Shown here piece after piece: positions 34,137-47,247 of a stretch of DNA of 64,000 nucleotides. Source of the DNA: Parasponia andersonii (taxonomy: Eukaryota > Streptophyta > Magnoliopsida > Rosales > Cannabaceae); the NCBI GenBank assembly GCA_002914805.1, contig JXTB01000160.1:88926-152925 (forward strand), in the 5' to 3' direction. Numbering within the stretch: position 1 is the first letter of the stretch; the number at the start of each line of letters is the position of its first letter. A program made the position numbers and the translations under genes. The notes beneath the pieces were generated by a model that made no database searches, was not told the DNA's origin, and saw only the letters and a program-made list of their open reading frames with translations.

Positions 34137-35079
34137 AGATGCGATGGAGCTAGGCTCCCGAATTATTGATTCATTTTTCTGTTGGGTGGATGGGGATAGC
34201 TTGGGACTCCCTGTCCTTTTTTTTTTCGGCCCTTTATTTCCAATAAAAATACATAAAGTTGCATTTTTATTTTTTATTTTTGGATAAAGAATAGAGAACT
34301 CCAAACCATTAGAAATTAGAAATGAGTGTAGGATCACATTCAATGTGTATACTGCATGTTTCTCTATAACTTCTATACTATTGTGTAACATCTTTCACCG
34401 AAGAGCACAGATGGTTCACAGTGCATTCTGAAAAAATAACACATATATACATATTTTCCATGAACAATTGAGTAATTGGGGTTAGCCGGTTAGGTTTCAC
34501 AGTTTGGAGAAACCTCGGCCAAGGCACTTTCGTGTCTGTTGGGTCAGATTGGTTTGAAACTGAACACCTCCCTTACATGGCACCAATGATCTTGGTGGTT
34601 CAGTGAGGTGGACTCAAGTCCAGCGGGGTTCCATTAAGGAACTACTAGCACTTCTCAAAAGAGAGAAGACAATGTCCATGAAAAATGACCAACACCATAT
34701 CCCCTCAGTGAGGAGTCTAATAAGTGCAACATTCAACCAAAAATCTGCTAACTCTATCTTTTACCTTAGAACTTGCTGTATACACTTGAGCTACCACAAC
34801 ATACTAGAAATTTAGAAGGGAGAAAACGATGATGATTTTAATTCAAATGAACTAAACTTTGTTTACACCATTAGAAAGAGTTGCATAGGAAACATGATTG
34901 TTGAAGCTAGTACAAGTTGTAACTGCTCTTCATGTGAAGCTGAAGATATTGATGAAGTACAAGAATCCATCATCCTATATTGGTCAAAACATTCAGTGTC
35001 TATATGTCATGTTAAAAAAAGCCACAAAACTTTCCAGTACCAGTTAAGGAAGATCCAAATAGAAGGGATTTACACTTGG
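34137..35079. other. Intergenic, 3' flank of the kinase gene
   Basis: No gene is visible. The part adjoining 35079 would be the 3' untranslated region of the minus-strand kinase gene. Short open frames in this interval do not resemble known proteins. Confidence 0.5.
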
Positions 35080-38000
35080 TTACCCGCCACGATTTACACA
35101 TCGTCCTCGGGGGGATTTCAGTTGGGGCGGCATTGGGGATCCTCTAGGACTCTTGTTAATAGGTGATGGAAAATTGTGTCTCAAAGGGGACTTAGGCACT
35201 GGACTATGGCTGCCAGTTGACAGGCGAGGATGAGATGGACTGGGTGCCTGCTTGGAAGCTGGGAGCTCTTCCAGAGCATGCAGAACCTCGGACATCTGTG
35301 GCCTAAGTTTGGCCTCACCGATGCACTGTAAAGCAAGGATGGCAACCACGAAAGCTCCTTTCTGAGGATACTGGCCCTCCAACTTGGTGTCCATGATCCG
35401 GAACAATTTTCGCCTGTCACCCAAATAGGGTCTTGCCCAATCCACCAGATTCTGCTCCAGACCAACTTTTGTTTTGTCAACAGCACGGCATCCTGAAAGC
35501 AGCTCCAGCAGCACAACCCCAAAGCTATAGACGTCGCATTTTGCAGTTAGTCGACCTGTTCATCACCAGAAATATTGATACGAGAATTTTAAATAATACA
35601 ACTGTGTGGTTCTTTTGACATCCCCGGTTTTCGAGGTTGACCCATTCCTTTACAAGGAAAAGCTTCGGAAATTTATAAACACAGATTCAGCAAACTCACT
35701 GCTAATTCTAACAATTCTAAGTTATGTAACCAGAAACTGCAACACTGATTTTTAAGCTCAAAGCTGAAGGAATAACAAGACAACCAAGTTTCATTGTTCT
35801 GAGGTATGATCCACATAAAGTACTGATAGTAAAGTAACATACAGAATAATAAAGCAGGCTGGCTTTTTGTTCAACGTTAAGCTGTGCTTTTGTCTAACAG
35901 AACAGAATAACATATAATTTAAAAGTAAAAATTCAATGATGAACACAGAATTATGAAACAGAAATCGAGTTTGGTCTGATTAGCTGGGGCTTTGTTTCAT
36001 AACACGGAAACTAGATACAATTGATTATAATGGACTCAGAACCACTTGTACAAGCCATGTAAGATATACCTGTGAATAGCTTCAACACAATATTAGTGGT
36101 AACATTGACAAACTGGTTCCAGGGCAACCAAATAAGAGGACTAAAGTACAAACCTCCAATGCTTCTTACAAGGAGACTAGCCTAAAACTCCATACTTCAG
36201 GAGCTTTTGAATTTCTTTAACTTAAAGACCATCAAAACACCACATAATCTAACATTTTCAGTAATCAGACTTCAGATTGTTTTAAAAGGAATCTGAAGTT
36301 GTGCTATCCATTAAAGTCTAATTACGTTTAAAACAGAAATCTACTTACCAGCCTAATATGAGTGCATGTTTTAGTTTTTCATAAGCATGCTCACATCACA
36401 ACATATGCAACTTGTCAAGTCTACATGGAATCATATCACAAACGAAAAGCTCAAAAAATGAAAAACAACCTGTGGCCATATATTCAGGCGCAGCATAGCC
36501 TTGAGTACCCATGACTTGAGTGGAAACATGAGTACGATCACCAGTGGGGCCTGCTTTCGCCAAACCAAAGTCAGAAAGTTTTGCATTGAATTCCTAAAAA
36601 AGAGGAAGAAACGGAACAATGCTGCAAAAGTTAGTATTATAAAATTACATCGACTGCCAGCAGAACACAGAGTACTATAAGAGGGAATCAAGCTTTTTTT
36701 GTTTTGTTTTTCTTTTTTTTTTTCCCCCTATTGGGTAAGAAACAGTATCATACTAATGAAAAGAGTTATAATCAAATTAGAGTATAAGATATCCTCTGAG
36801 AGACTCAACAGAAAGAAGCAAAGAGAGTAAGCAAAGAAAAAATCCCCACTGAGAAAAAACAAAAACAAAAACAAAAACAAAAATCCATGAGGAAATAACG
36901 TCTTTCCAGCTAAGCACAATAAAAAGAAAAAGGGATATCCTTATTACTTGGCCAAAGAAGCCCATTGACAAGCCTGAAAACAGTCAGCTTATTAATCTTG
37001 ATTTACTATGCAGTCCAAATGGACAGACAAATAAACCAGCGAAAAACAATCAAGAGAACTTGGAACCTATCTTCTTCTCATTTTATGCTCCTTTTCTCCC
37101 CTCCCCCGACCCCAAGACACCAAAAAAATTATATTAAAAAAAAATGTTATCCTCAACATTTAAGCCTGAGTCCATATGCTCAAACAAAATGAAAGCAGTG
37201 TCATGTACTCGTAATTAATAACACATACTGAATCCAGTAAGATGTTTGAAGCCTTGAAATCACGGTAGATAACTTGTTCCTCAGAATTATGCAGGAAGGA
37301 GAGGCCTCGAGCTGCATCTATAGCAACTCTGATCCTTATGGCCCAAGAGAGTGGCCTGGCACCTCCTGCAGAAAGGTAAATTACAGATTAGACAAAAATG
37401 AAGTCTCTCTTTGCAGAAAGAACCAGAAATCTAGTAATTTAAATACAGCTTGCCAGCTTCTCCATTGATCTTACTAAAGTACTAACTAAGTATGCGCAGT
37501 AGTTATAACAAAATATTAAATCATGCTCTTGCTATAAAAAGAGAAAAAAAGATAAATAACATACTCCTGAACAGATGATTCTCCAAGCTGCCTTTAGGCA
37601 TATATTCATAAACCAGAAGGCGGTTATTCCCATCCACGCAGTATCCAATAAGATTGACAAGATTTGGATGATGAAGTTGACCAAGATAATTTACCTCCGA
37701 CTGCAATCAGTGCAGTCTATGGATTGAGACAAATGTTTAAGAAAAGATTTTAAATTTACCGACATGTTGCTGAAGTTTGAGCATTTATAGAGCGATGGTA
37801 ATAAATATTTGAAGAGAAAATTAACAATAACAAAGAGAACCTACCAACCATTCCTTATGACCTTGAAAACCTTCAGGTTTCAGCTTCTTAATAGCAACCA
37901 CCATTCCAATTCCAGCCCTTGAAGCACTGAGGGTCTGCTCGTCAATCCATCCTTTATAAACGTAACCAAAACCTCCTTCTCCAATGAGATTGTCTGTGCG

Positions 38001-41000
38001 GAAATTTCGGGTAGCATTCTTGAGCTCATTCAATGTAAATGATTTCAAATGTGGGGATGATAATATTTCACCTTCAGACCTAGGAGTGGGAAGACTTCCT
38101 GATGTCGACTTTTCACTGTTTGTGGGAACTGTCAGACTTGAAAGAGCTGAAGAATTGCTACTTTTATATGCAATATGTGTTGCTCCTGCAATATAATAAT
38201 AGCTGATGACATATAAAATTGGAAATTGGCAATTCGCAAAACAGAAACTAAAACAACCACTAAACTCAGCCAGTGAAGACACCACTGTTGACACACATCA
38301 ATCAAGAATAACTAGCTCAAGACCAACTTAATTTGACATGTAGCTCATGTATGATATGACGTTAAAAAAACTCGAAATATGAGTAACAAAATTCAAGAAA
38401 TTTTCTAGCCATCCAGAACTTTTATAGTCAGCTCCTTTCGCGATGCACCTATCCACTACATGGCTTCTAGCCTAGGCTGGTCAATGAAATTATATCCTTA
38501 TGAATACACTACTGTCTGTCTTCCAACATGGGTATGCACAATTCCAAAATTGCACAAAATTTTAACTTCTTTTGTGTCAAGAGATACCCGCATTACCTTT
38601 TCGGGTAAAACGTTGCATTTTCATTTGATTTGCATAAGTTATACGTAAAATAGTACTAGGTGGATATTCTAGGCAACGAGTATATGGAAGGAAAGGATAA
38701 CGAATATCAACCAGAAAAGAAAGGACTATAAATAGTTAATCTTTGGGCTCTCTGAGAGAAAGTAAGGCATAGGAGGAAAATCCCAACCACTTAAACTCGT
38801 TTTCCTTTTACTAAACTCAAGTGGATCTAGGAAGAAAAGAGTACGTAACCATGATATGCTTCTCAGAATGCCCAAAGAAAACAGTTGACAGTAAACTCTT
38901 TTCTGTTTTTGTTGATCAAAATCGACCTGTACACCACAACTACAATGAGAAGTTCCTTCATTTACAACCATATATCGTATTTGACTCCATCATGATGGTG
39001 ACATACTCTACCAACTCTAAAAGAGAGAAGATTTTTCACAAACTCAGGTATAAGAAAAGGATAATCCTACGTGTACCAAATTTTTAATACCAACACATAT
39101 AATATTTAAGTTAGCACTATTTAATTGGTGTATTAAAATTTACCACAAATATATTAATCATATTCACCAATTGAATATTGCCAACTCACATGCCACATGT
39201 GTTGGTATTAAAAATTTGATAAAAGTTTTGGTACACATATCATTATCCATAAGAAAATGGGTTATGCAAGTCCTAAAGCTCTTATCTAACTAACTAACTA
39301 TTTTTGCCTTTCAAACATCCAAACATATGAGGGAGAATCTTTGTCTTTCCTTGCTTTAGGTACACATGTTATCCTCTCATCACTTTCCTCGAAAATTATT
39401 AGAACTGGTGGTAAATTCACAAAGTAAGCTACTCGTAAAAAGATATCCTTCTTGTTTCCTCAAAGGCACAATAGCATCTAGAAATATGCTTAGATTCCCA
39501 AGACACTTTATATTTCTAATACAAATTATTTCTATAACCTAAATTCATTTATACATTTTGCGTGTGTCAATGTGTAAATAGTTCTCTAACACTTTAATTT
39601 ACAGCAAGGCCTATAATATTCTTGACAAGACTCCGCAGAAAATTTATTTTTCTTGTAGCAACTTATTCTTCATTCACAGATGCTATGTTTTCAAGAATTT
39701 GCTTTCATCATTAGGCATATACTTTGTCCAAAATATTTGAGGAACTGATTTCCAATGTTGATGATCTAGTGGAGCATCATCCTTAGAACATATTAACTTT
39801 GAGTCCAATAGTAGGCATTTCCTATTTAGATGCTAAAAATACATCCATATGGTCTCAGCGAAGACCAACCTAAAAATTCTTTAGGCCCAATCTTTCTAGA
39901 TAGGACTACATTAGTATCACAACAATTGTAGACCCTCTACCTCCACGTGACATTTCTCACATTGATCACCAATAAATAGATGCAATTCAAAATGCTCATA
40001 CTCTGTTTTGGTAGGTTATAGCATACTCTGTTTTGGTAGGTTATAGCAGGCACTCTGCATTGACGTTTGTATCTTAGTGGACAAATTCCAGTTATTTCGT
40101 CTTTGCTTATAATTATTCCTTGCTGATACCTTTCCAAACTATCTTAGAGATCTAGCAAATGCAATTAAGCACGCAAAGTGCTAAAAAGCGTACATCTACT
40201 AAGCTTCGACTTATCATTTTGAAGAAAGACCCATTAGTCTAATTATTAAAAATTAGTGAACAAGGACATTTTGATAGCAAAATATGTTCAAATTTAATCT
40301 TTGACAATCTTCTCTTGATGAAATGATAATGAAGTTCAAACACTCCACAGATCACTTGCTATGTTTGCCAATATTTATCCAAATTCTCCGAAACTTCCTT
40401 CTTTGAGCTCCTTATTTCATGTTTTCCCTTTTCTCTTTATTCCTTAGACTTCACCTTGACGAACATTCTTGTCTTTCAAATGAAAAACATACTTAAAAGA
40501 ACACATGAAGAGAACCTTACAAAGCTACTTTCAAAGAACCTTTATTCTACCATCAACACATCATTTCATAAGTCAATAAAGATCTGTTCCCAATAAACTC
40601 ACACTTTTACTTAAAATACTTATAGTGAACACCAAACATATCTTAGATAATGCTCACAAAAACCCATGACAAGTTCACAGCAATACATTATATCACAAAC
40701 TTTGGAACAATTAATTCCAAAAACCTTATGTCTAGATCAAAGATTCGAAAAAGGGTACAATTAAAGAATAATTTTAGAGCCTATTAGTTTTGCATTTATT
40801 GTGCAAGCTATGAAAGTAAGGATAGAAGAATAAAAGCTAATCTTCTTTCACCATTGCCATCGATAGTCATACGACCATTGTCCTTGCCTTAACCATCACA
40901 ATATCGTGTTTCCAATGATCCTTGCCTTAACTATTGTCATGGCCAATGTTGTCGTCGTATAGCAGCACTACTATATAATTCTTGGACATAAGCAATTTGT

Positions 41001-42630
41001 TCTCGCAACCAACAACAGTCCAAGATGCAATTATGATCACCATGTCAGCTGAATGTATGTAGAAAAGTGAATTGGCTTTGTAGATCTCATTCCCTCAAGA
41101 TTAAGCTCTGGTTTGAAGAAATAAATTTACAGATTATATACCACTTGCCCAAAATTTCCTCTTTAATGTGTTTTGATTTGTTCTATCCGTTAGTCACTGT
41201 TACACAACATTAGACAGGCCTTTCCCAACCCTAGGTACACCATCCTAGAGAAGGTGGTTTAGAGTCATAAATTACATTAATTACCACCCCCAAGGACCAC
41301 GATCTTATAATTCAACCTTCAATTACAACCACAACCATGAAAAGCTTTGCAATTAAAGGAGAGGATGTATACATCTAGACCTTTCACTAACATTTTATAA
41401 GCAAGGTTTCTGCCAGCACAATTATGTAATTCTGAACTATTAACTACAGTAAGCAGGCAGAAAGTTCAAAATGATTATTTGCCTATTTAAGTTCTTAGTT
41501 GTACTTGTACCAAGTAATGGTGAATCAATTCGCAACCAACTGACCAAGCATTCTCAAAATAGAGTCTAGACTTTCCATGACTCATAATGTGAAAAACTAT
41601 AATCCTTGAAGCCTCAACTCTTCCATTTAAATAATTAAGCCATAGCTCTCGTATCTAACTAGTCTTACAAAAATGAACACAAGAAAACAAAAATTTGACA
41701 GGAAGAACATCTATCATTGAAACAAAAAAAAGATCTATTCAAGTGATATCACAATGCAATTGAATTAGCCACAATAAAGCAGGAAATGGAAATCCATAAG
41801 AAGATTCCCAAATAAGAGAACACACTAAATGCATACCAAAACAAGGTAATATACAAGTGAATAATACAGAGAAGAAAAAATGGCAAGAAGCCCGTTTAAA
41901 TTAACACGGTAAAAAAGTTCTTATGGAAATTTTGAATTCTGTTATAATACATTATTAAGAACCATGAATGCAAATAAGAGAAACTTCAAGCACACAAAAA
42001 TTGACAGCAAAGTCCACACCTAACAGGCGTTCTTAAAAAAAAAAAAAAAAATCAAGCATTAAATGCAGTTTTTTTTTTAAATTGCCAAAATGCAGCTACC
42101 AAATTTATAAACAAAGAATGAAAACTTGGCCAAACTCCAACATGTATGGCTTCTTCAGTTCATTATTCAACAGACGATTCCTCAACCACACTATATTTTC
42201 CATCCACGCAACACAACCAAAGCCATCAAAGTTTACGCTTTTTATATCTTGCACATACTATACGAAAAAAAAAATAGACAAAATATGGAATACGAGTACT
42301 GGTTACTAGTGAGCCTTTATTTATTTATTTTTTCTTTTATACAAATTAGTATGCCTTATTCAACAAACTTTGATAAACCCATTTCGCCCCAAAACTCAAA
42401 AAGCCAAAAAAAAAAAAAAAAGTAACCATCCCAAGCCCCAACAAGGATTGAAATCAAGAGTCAAGACCAAGTTTCTCATTTCCAAACCCAAAAAGCAAAA
42501 CATCACAGTAATTGCATTGAATCAAAAATGAGTAATAAGAAGAAGAAAATGAGGGAATGTTACCAGAAGTAGTTGTTCGCGAGCTGAGAGAGTTATCCAC
42601 CTTGGAACGACCTTCTAAGCAATTGCCCAT
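35080..42630 (-). CDS. PBL: Receptor-like cytoplasmic kinase, RLCK-VII (APK2/PBL2-4-like)
   Basis: Six coding exons on the minus strand: 42630-42564, 38185-37845, 37700-37565, 37365-37229, 36593-36470 and 35555-35080. All have GT-AG borders, the phases agree, and the sum is 1281 bp, or 426 residues. The N-terminus MGNCLEG has Gly2 and Cys4 for myristoylation and palmitoylation, so plasma-membrane attachment is expected. The kinase domain has the glycine loop ([11 protein letters not shown]), the VAIK lysine, [12 protein letters not shown] (catalytic loop, RD type with Tyr for the usual His), [23 protein letters not shown] and [15 protein letters not shown]. The C-terminal tail is rich in Ser-Pro (KSPRGSP, LKSPRGR). 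The family phosphorylates Ser/Thr downstream of receptor kinases in immunity and development. The closest well-known relatives by eye are Arabidopsis APK2A/PBL2, APK2B/PBL3 and PBL4; which one cannot be settled here. Intron 1 is 4378 bp and carries a MITE. No disruption is seen. Confidence 0.94.
36856..36883. repeat. (CAAAAA)n microsatellite in a kinase intron
   Basis: AAAAACAAAAACAAAAACAA-type run within the intron between kinase exons 5 and 4. Confidence 0.7.
39050..39257. mobile_element. Small Mutator-like MITE in kinase intron 1
   Basis: Element 39059-39248 (190 bp). Its ends GGATAATCCTACGTGTACC and (reverse complement of the right end) GGATAATGATATGTGTACC match, and the arms continue through TTTTTAATACCAACACAT. 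A perfect 9-bp duplication ATAAGAAAA flanks it (39050-39058 and 39249-39257). The 9-bp TSD and inverted ends fit a non-autonomous Mutator-like element. Confidence 0.85.
39997..40046. repeat. 25-bp tandem duplication in kinase intron 1
   Basis: CATACTCTGTTTTGGTAGGT plus TATAG is repeated directly, starting at 39997 and 40022. Confidence 0.85.
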
Positions 42631-42736
42631 TAAAGCTTCAGAATCAAACTCAAAACCCCAGAAACGGTTCTCAAAAATTCCTAGTCCAAACACCAAAACT
42701 CACCCATTTTTCTCCAAACTCTTCCCTCATATCATC

Positions 42737-42740
<4 letters not shown>

Positions 42741-42773
<33 letters not shown>
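42741..42773. repeat. (TC)n microsatellite upstream of the kinase start
   Basis: An uninterrupted TC run of about 16 repeats lies 110-143 bases upstream of the kinase ATG (42630). On the coding strand it reads (GA)n. Dinucleotide GA/CT runs are typical of plant 5' leaders and can bind GAGA-type (BBR/BPC) factors. Whether it is transcribed is not known. Confidence 0.85.
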
Positions 42774-42777
<4 letters not shown>

Positions 42778-45115
42778 CTGCTTTCTCGCTCTTCCCTAGA
42801 GGTTCCAGAGAAGAACGTTGAGACTCAGAACTCGAGGCCCATTTTCTCAATTATATATTTCGACAAATATTAAAAAAAAAAAAAAACAGAGAGATAGAGA
42901 CAGGAAATGGGAGAGAGAAAAAGTAACGGAGTTTCTGAAGAAAAACGACAAATTGGCTAACGTGTTAGGACGTGCTCAGATTTCGGGAGAGATCGTCATG
43001 AAAAGCGATTTGACTTTAATACCCCTCTCCGGTATTATTATAATAAGTAATGAAGGGGCTGGTTGTGATTTGGAAATCATGGAGAGTAGAGAATCGTCAT
43101 TGGGTTGGATTGTGACGTGCTCTGGTAGAGCCGCCTCCTTTGTTGTACCACGCGCTGAAGAGGGGGGGTCATAGAAGGGTATTTTCGACTTTTTAATGCA
43201 TGCTTCAACAACGCTTTTATAATTGGTTGGTGAAAAAGAACGAGGGTGCCCAAATGGCCAACCCTTCCGTCAACATTTATATTTTTTTTATGAGAAATAG
43301 AAATATATATTCATAATTCTAACACATGGTTACCTCACTTATGAAAAAAAGAGCTCAAAAAAAAAAAAAAAAAAGTCAGAATAGAAAAATGCTAGAGGTT
43401 ATCTAATAGAGATGATCTTATTATTTTACCTATTCGTTGTGCCAACGAATGAGATTTGCTTTTTTTTTTTTTTTTAAATTTCTTGTGGCATTCGAAAAAT
43501 TAGGAAAATGATAAAAGATCTGAAAATCATGCTGATCAACATCGACAATGATAGTTAATATTTTCCAATAAAAAGAGGATTTAGTAGAATTCAGTGATCG
43601 AAGGGCGTCAGGATCATCATCCAAATGCTACGTCGTGGGCATGCCAGCCTATAAATTGCTTCTCAGAATTTTCAGAGGTTCTGAGTTCTGACATTTCTCT
43701 TTATTACCCAAATGAACCATGAAATCTATGACCAATTTAGTGGAACTGAGAACACTAGATCACCACTCCTCGCATAAGCTAAAGTTATGTTTTGAAAAGA
43801 AGAAAAAAGAAAGAGCAAGAAATTATTCATTATCATATGTAGGGTATTTATAATTAGAAGAGAAGATCTATTAAGTATCCCTCGTGATGAAAAAATGAAA
43901 TCACCCATAAATATCTAAATCAAATATTATTATTATGTTATACATCTAAAATTAGTTAAATACTCTATTTTCTTTATTCTCTAATAAACTTTAAAATAAT
44001 TTACAACATTCTACCATCACGTCGAAAAATTTTGTCGATAGCCTAATATGTTTCATTGCCTATCCCGGTGATTTAGGATGATAGTTGAAAAAACTTTTGA
44101 CAATGCTCAGAAAATTTCAACTAGACATTAGATGTTGTTTCGATCGTAGTCAAATATACCCTGACTGCTGATCATAATCACGTCTCTTTCCTTTATTTCT
44201 TTTTCCACCGGAGTCAAAGTCCAAAGCAATTTTGAAATTCTAATTTTTCTTTTTGAAAATTCTAAAATTTTCAAGAAAATTTATAAATTATAAATGATTT
44301 ATTCTTTATATATATATATATATATATATCTAAATTAGTAGGTATTTTTTTTTACCTATATATAGGTATTTTTTTTAGTCATTAATTTTAAANAAAAAAA
44401 AAAAAAAAAAAGGGACGAGTGGTAGTTGGTCTTATGTTTTCAATGTGACACGTCAATAACATAAGACAAAAGTATTAATGTAAAAAGTGCTTGGTTGAGG
44501 TGGGTGGAAAGATGTAAAGGAATTTCTCTTCTCTTGAAGATCATGGCTATTCCTTACCCTCAAAAAATAAAAGAGTTCTTTCTCAAAAAAATAAAATAAA
44601 ATAAAAAAGTTCATGGCTACCCCTATCCACAAGCATTTGATTCTCGGCCATGTTGGCCATGTATGTCCTTGTCACTTTCCATAAACTTTTCAAGATTTTC
44701 TAACAACTAGCAGTTAATGCCGTTCACATTGATAAATACCATTGTTTTAAAAGCTAGCTAAGTGGTATTTTTCTAAAACCTTAAGACATCTTCTTTAAAA
44801 TTATTTGTTTTCAATGAAATATTAGCATTTAAGAACATAAAGAATGTCAACTTATAATTATAAGTCTTTAAAGAAAAAGATTTTGTATAGATGTCAACTT
44901 ATAATTATAAGTCTTTAAAGAAAAAGATTTTGTATAGATGAGCATTTATTGAATGTTTCCAAAATATATCAAATTAAAAGACTAGCTGCTCTCTTGAGAG
45001 TGAAGAACGAATAAATGCAATATTTTTTTTTATTATATTTACACTTTTTTTTTTTAATTTTATTGTCTCACATGTGAATTTTTTTCTATATTTTTACATT
45101 TTAATAATATAATAA
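42774..45115. other. Intergenic between the kinase gene and the gypsy element
   Basis: The first few hundred bases are the kinase promoter region and contain a poly-A run at 42869-42885. No gene is visible. A perfect 47-bp tandem duplication lies at 44844-44937 (units start ATGTCAACTTATAATTATAA). A (TA)n run is at 44308-44329. One ambiguous base is at 44393. Confidence 0.55.
44844..44937. repeat. 47-bp tandem duplication
   Basis: Units 44844-44890 and 44891-44937 are identical by eye, each starting ATGTCAACTTATAATTATAA. They contain a short palindrome (CTTATAATTATAAG). Confidence 0.9.
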
Positions 45116-45120
45116 ATCAT

Positions 45121-47189
45121 TGTCACGACCCAAAATCCGGGGTAATGGAAGAAGGGGAATTTTACAAAGGTGGGAAATTCCTTGATTTATTTAAAAAGTG
45201 TCAAAAGTTCTAGTTTTTATAAAAACGGTCCATTTAAATAAAATAATCGGAATTCCATCCCGTGAACCACTCCCACAGTTCATTTACACCATTAAATATA
45301 GACTGAATAATAATTAAAAATCACGAAGTCACATAAAAGCACAAGCATCACTATCATCCACAACAAAAGTCAAATACCAGAATGGCATACATAAGTTCGC
45401 AGACAAAATAGAAAGCAGTAATCTTGGTTCAATGCTAATACAAAACCCAAATAGTCCAAAGAGTACGACAACAAACTCCTAGTATTACCAAGAGACAAAC
45501 TACAATCCAGATAACCTCTTACTCTTCTTGATCACCAAGATCACACTGGACACCACCTGAGGAAGAAGGTAGGGGGGTAAGCATAAAATACCCAGTAAGA
45601 AAAACAATTACCTCGATCGGAAATATTTTAGTGATAGGGAATTCCTGCATGGTTAGTTTAATTCAAAACATACGTATATATATAATCCAAACCGGAAATC
45701 CATATATATATATATATAAAGCAGTATAATCAAAACTATCCGATTCATATGCACATGACACAAATCAGCCCATACCTATGAGCTCTCATCCTCTCATCTG
45801 TGGAAACCTAGGATGATATCACTAAGTATGCCTAACAACCTGCCTGATACCTAAGTCCATACCCGGAAGGGACACTCGTGTATCGCCTACCAAACCTAGA
45901 GGGGCAACCAAATTGCCTACGTCTGCCAAATGGGGAGGTAATCAGAAGTAACAAAACCCCGCGCGAGTTTACGGACTTTCACCGATGGTGGGGCACACAG
46001 TGCCACACTGTAAACTCCCGATGCTAACACGGTGCTCATGTATGATCCTATGACACATGCAATACAAAACTGAAGTGTGAAAATAATCGTGCTCTGGTTT
46101 TTCAGTAAAATCAGCATACTAGGTTTTTATAAAAAAACGGGCAGCATAACGGCCCTATTTTTAATATACCCAAAATAACCTGCACTCAGAAAATTCCCAA
46201 AGCAATACAGTATATATCTTATACAACAAATTCCCATCACAGACATTTAAATAGTCTAAAAATCATGTTTATTTTTATATGTTGCAGAAAGTAAGTTTTA
46301 TACGAAACGATATAAAACAGAGGTAATTGAATTCCTACCTCGCTCGAATAGCAATATCACGCTATTGAATCCTCAAGATGTCGTTGACGATCGTCCGGAT
46401 GGTCAGGAACCAATTCCAAGCCCTCGATCTTCCTCTTGTGAAAAATTGACTTCTCACCGGAGCTTCAATTCCACAAACGGATCTCTTCACTGAATTCCTA
46501 GCACCTAAAATAGCTAGGTTAGACACATAACTTGCCCAATTCGAGTCCGGGCCCACACCGGACTGATAGCATGCAAAACGAGGTAAATCTCGACCGTCTG
46601 ATCTCGATTTCTATGCTGGTTACCAAACATAGGCAATATATATATCAAACTTCTCCATTTTCCGAGTATATTCCAAAAATGACAACAAAAACACAATCCA
46701 ACGGCCGGATCAAAAAGTCAAACTTAAACTCAAAATATCCAAAAATGGCAACTTTCAATCCGGGCAAAATGGGGTTGAGATATGTATATCTNNNNNNNNN
46801 NNNNNNNNNNNNNNNNNNNNNNNNNNNNNNNNNNNNNNNNNNNNNNNNNNNNNNNNNNNNNNNNNNNNNNNNNNNNNNNNNNNNNNNNNNNNNNNNNNNN
46901 NNNNNNNNNNNNNNNNNNNNNNNNNNNNNNNNNNNNAGGGGAAAAGAGAGAGAGAGAGAGAGAGAGAAAAAAAAAAAGGACAGGGCACGTGGCCCTATCT
47001 TATAGGGCCGTGCAATTTTTCAAAAATTATACATAAGTCCCCAAATTTGAAATCTCTATCAATCTAGTCCTCCTAAAATTACAATTTAGTCCTTCTGCAC
47101 AAAACTTTTGCAAATTAATCCCCCCAATATTTTATCCGGAAAATTGGTAAATTGTCCAAATTACCCTTTCAAAATCCGAGTTTTTTACA
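45121..47189 (-). repeat. 3' LTR of the Tekay-like element
   Basis: On the plus strand it starts TGTCACGACC and ends GTTTTTTACA. It is homologous over its length to 51605-53784 and to the solo LTRs at 3799-5979 and 54264-56351. A GA microsatellite lies at 46945-46966. The gap 46792-46936 replaces the GC-rich block seen in the 5' LTR at 53270-53515. Confidence 0.92.
46792..46936. other. Assembly gap (145 N)
   Basis: A run of N inside the 3' LTR. The corresponding stretch of the 5' LTR is GC-rich and followed by a GA repeat, which probably explains the assembly failure. The true length may differ from 145, since the matching 5' LTR block is about 250 bp. Confidence 0.95.
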
Positions 47190-47202
47190 TTCTCTTCTTC
47201 TG
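47190..47202 (-). promoter_or_regulatory. Polypurine tract of the Tekay-like element
   Basis: On the coding strand CAGAAGAAGAGAA lies directly before the 3' LTR start TGTAAAAAAC. This is the expected plus-strand DNA primer. Confidence 0.8.
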
Positions 47203-47247
47203 AAAAGAATTTCGTCCCGAAATTTAAAGTACAAGTCATGGTTTATA

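Noticed and set aside
46532..47036. Open frames running through the N gap
   Set aside because: They exist only because the unknown bases contain no stop codons.
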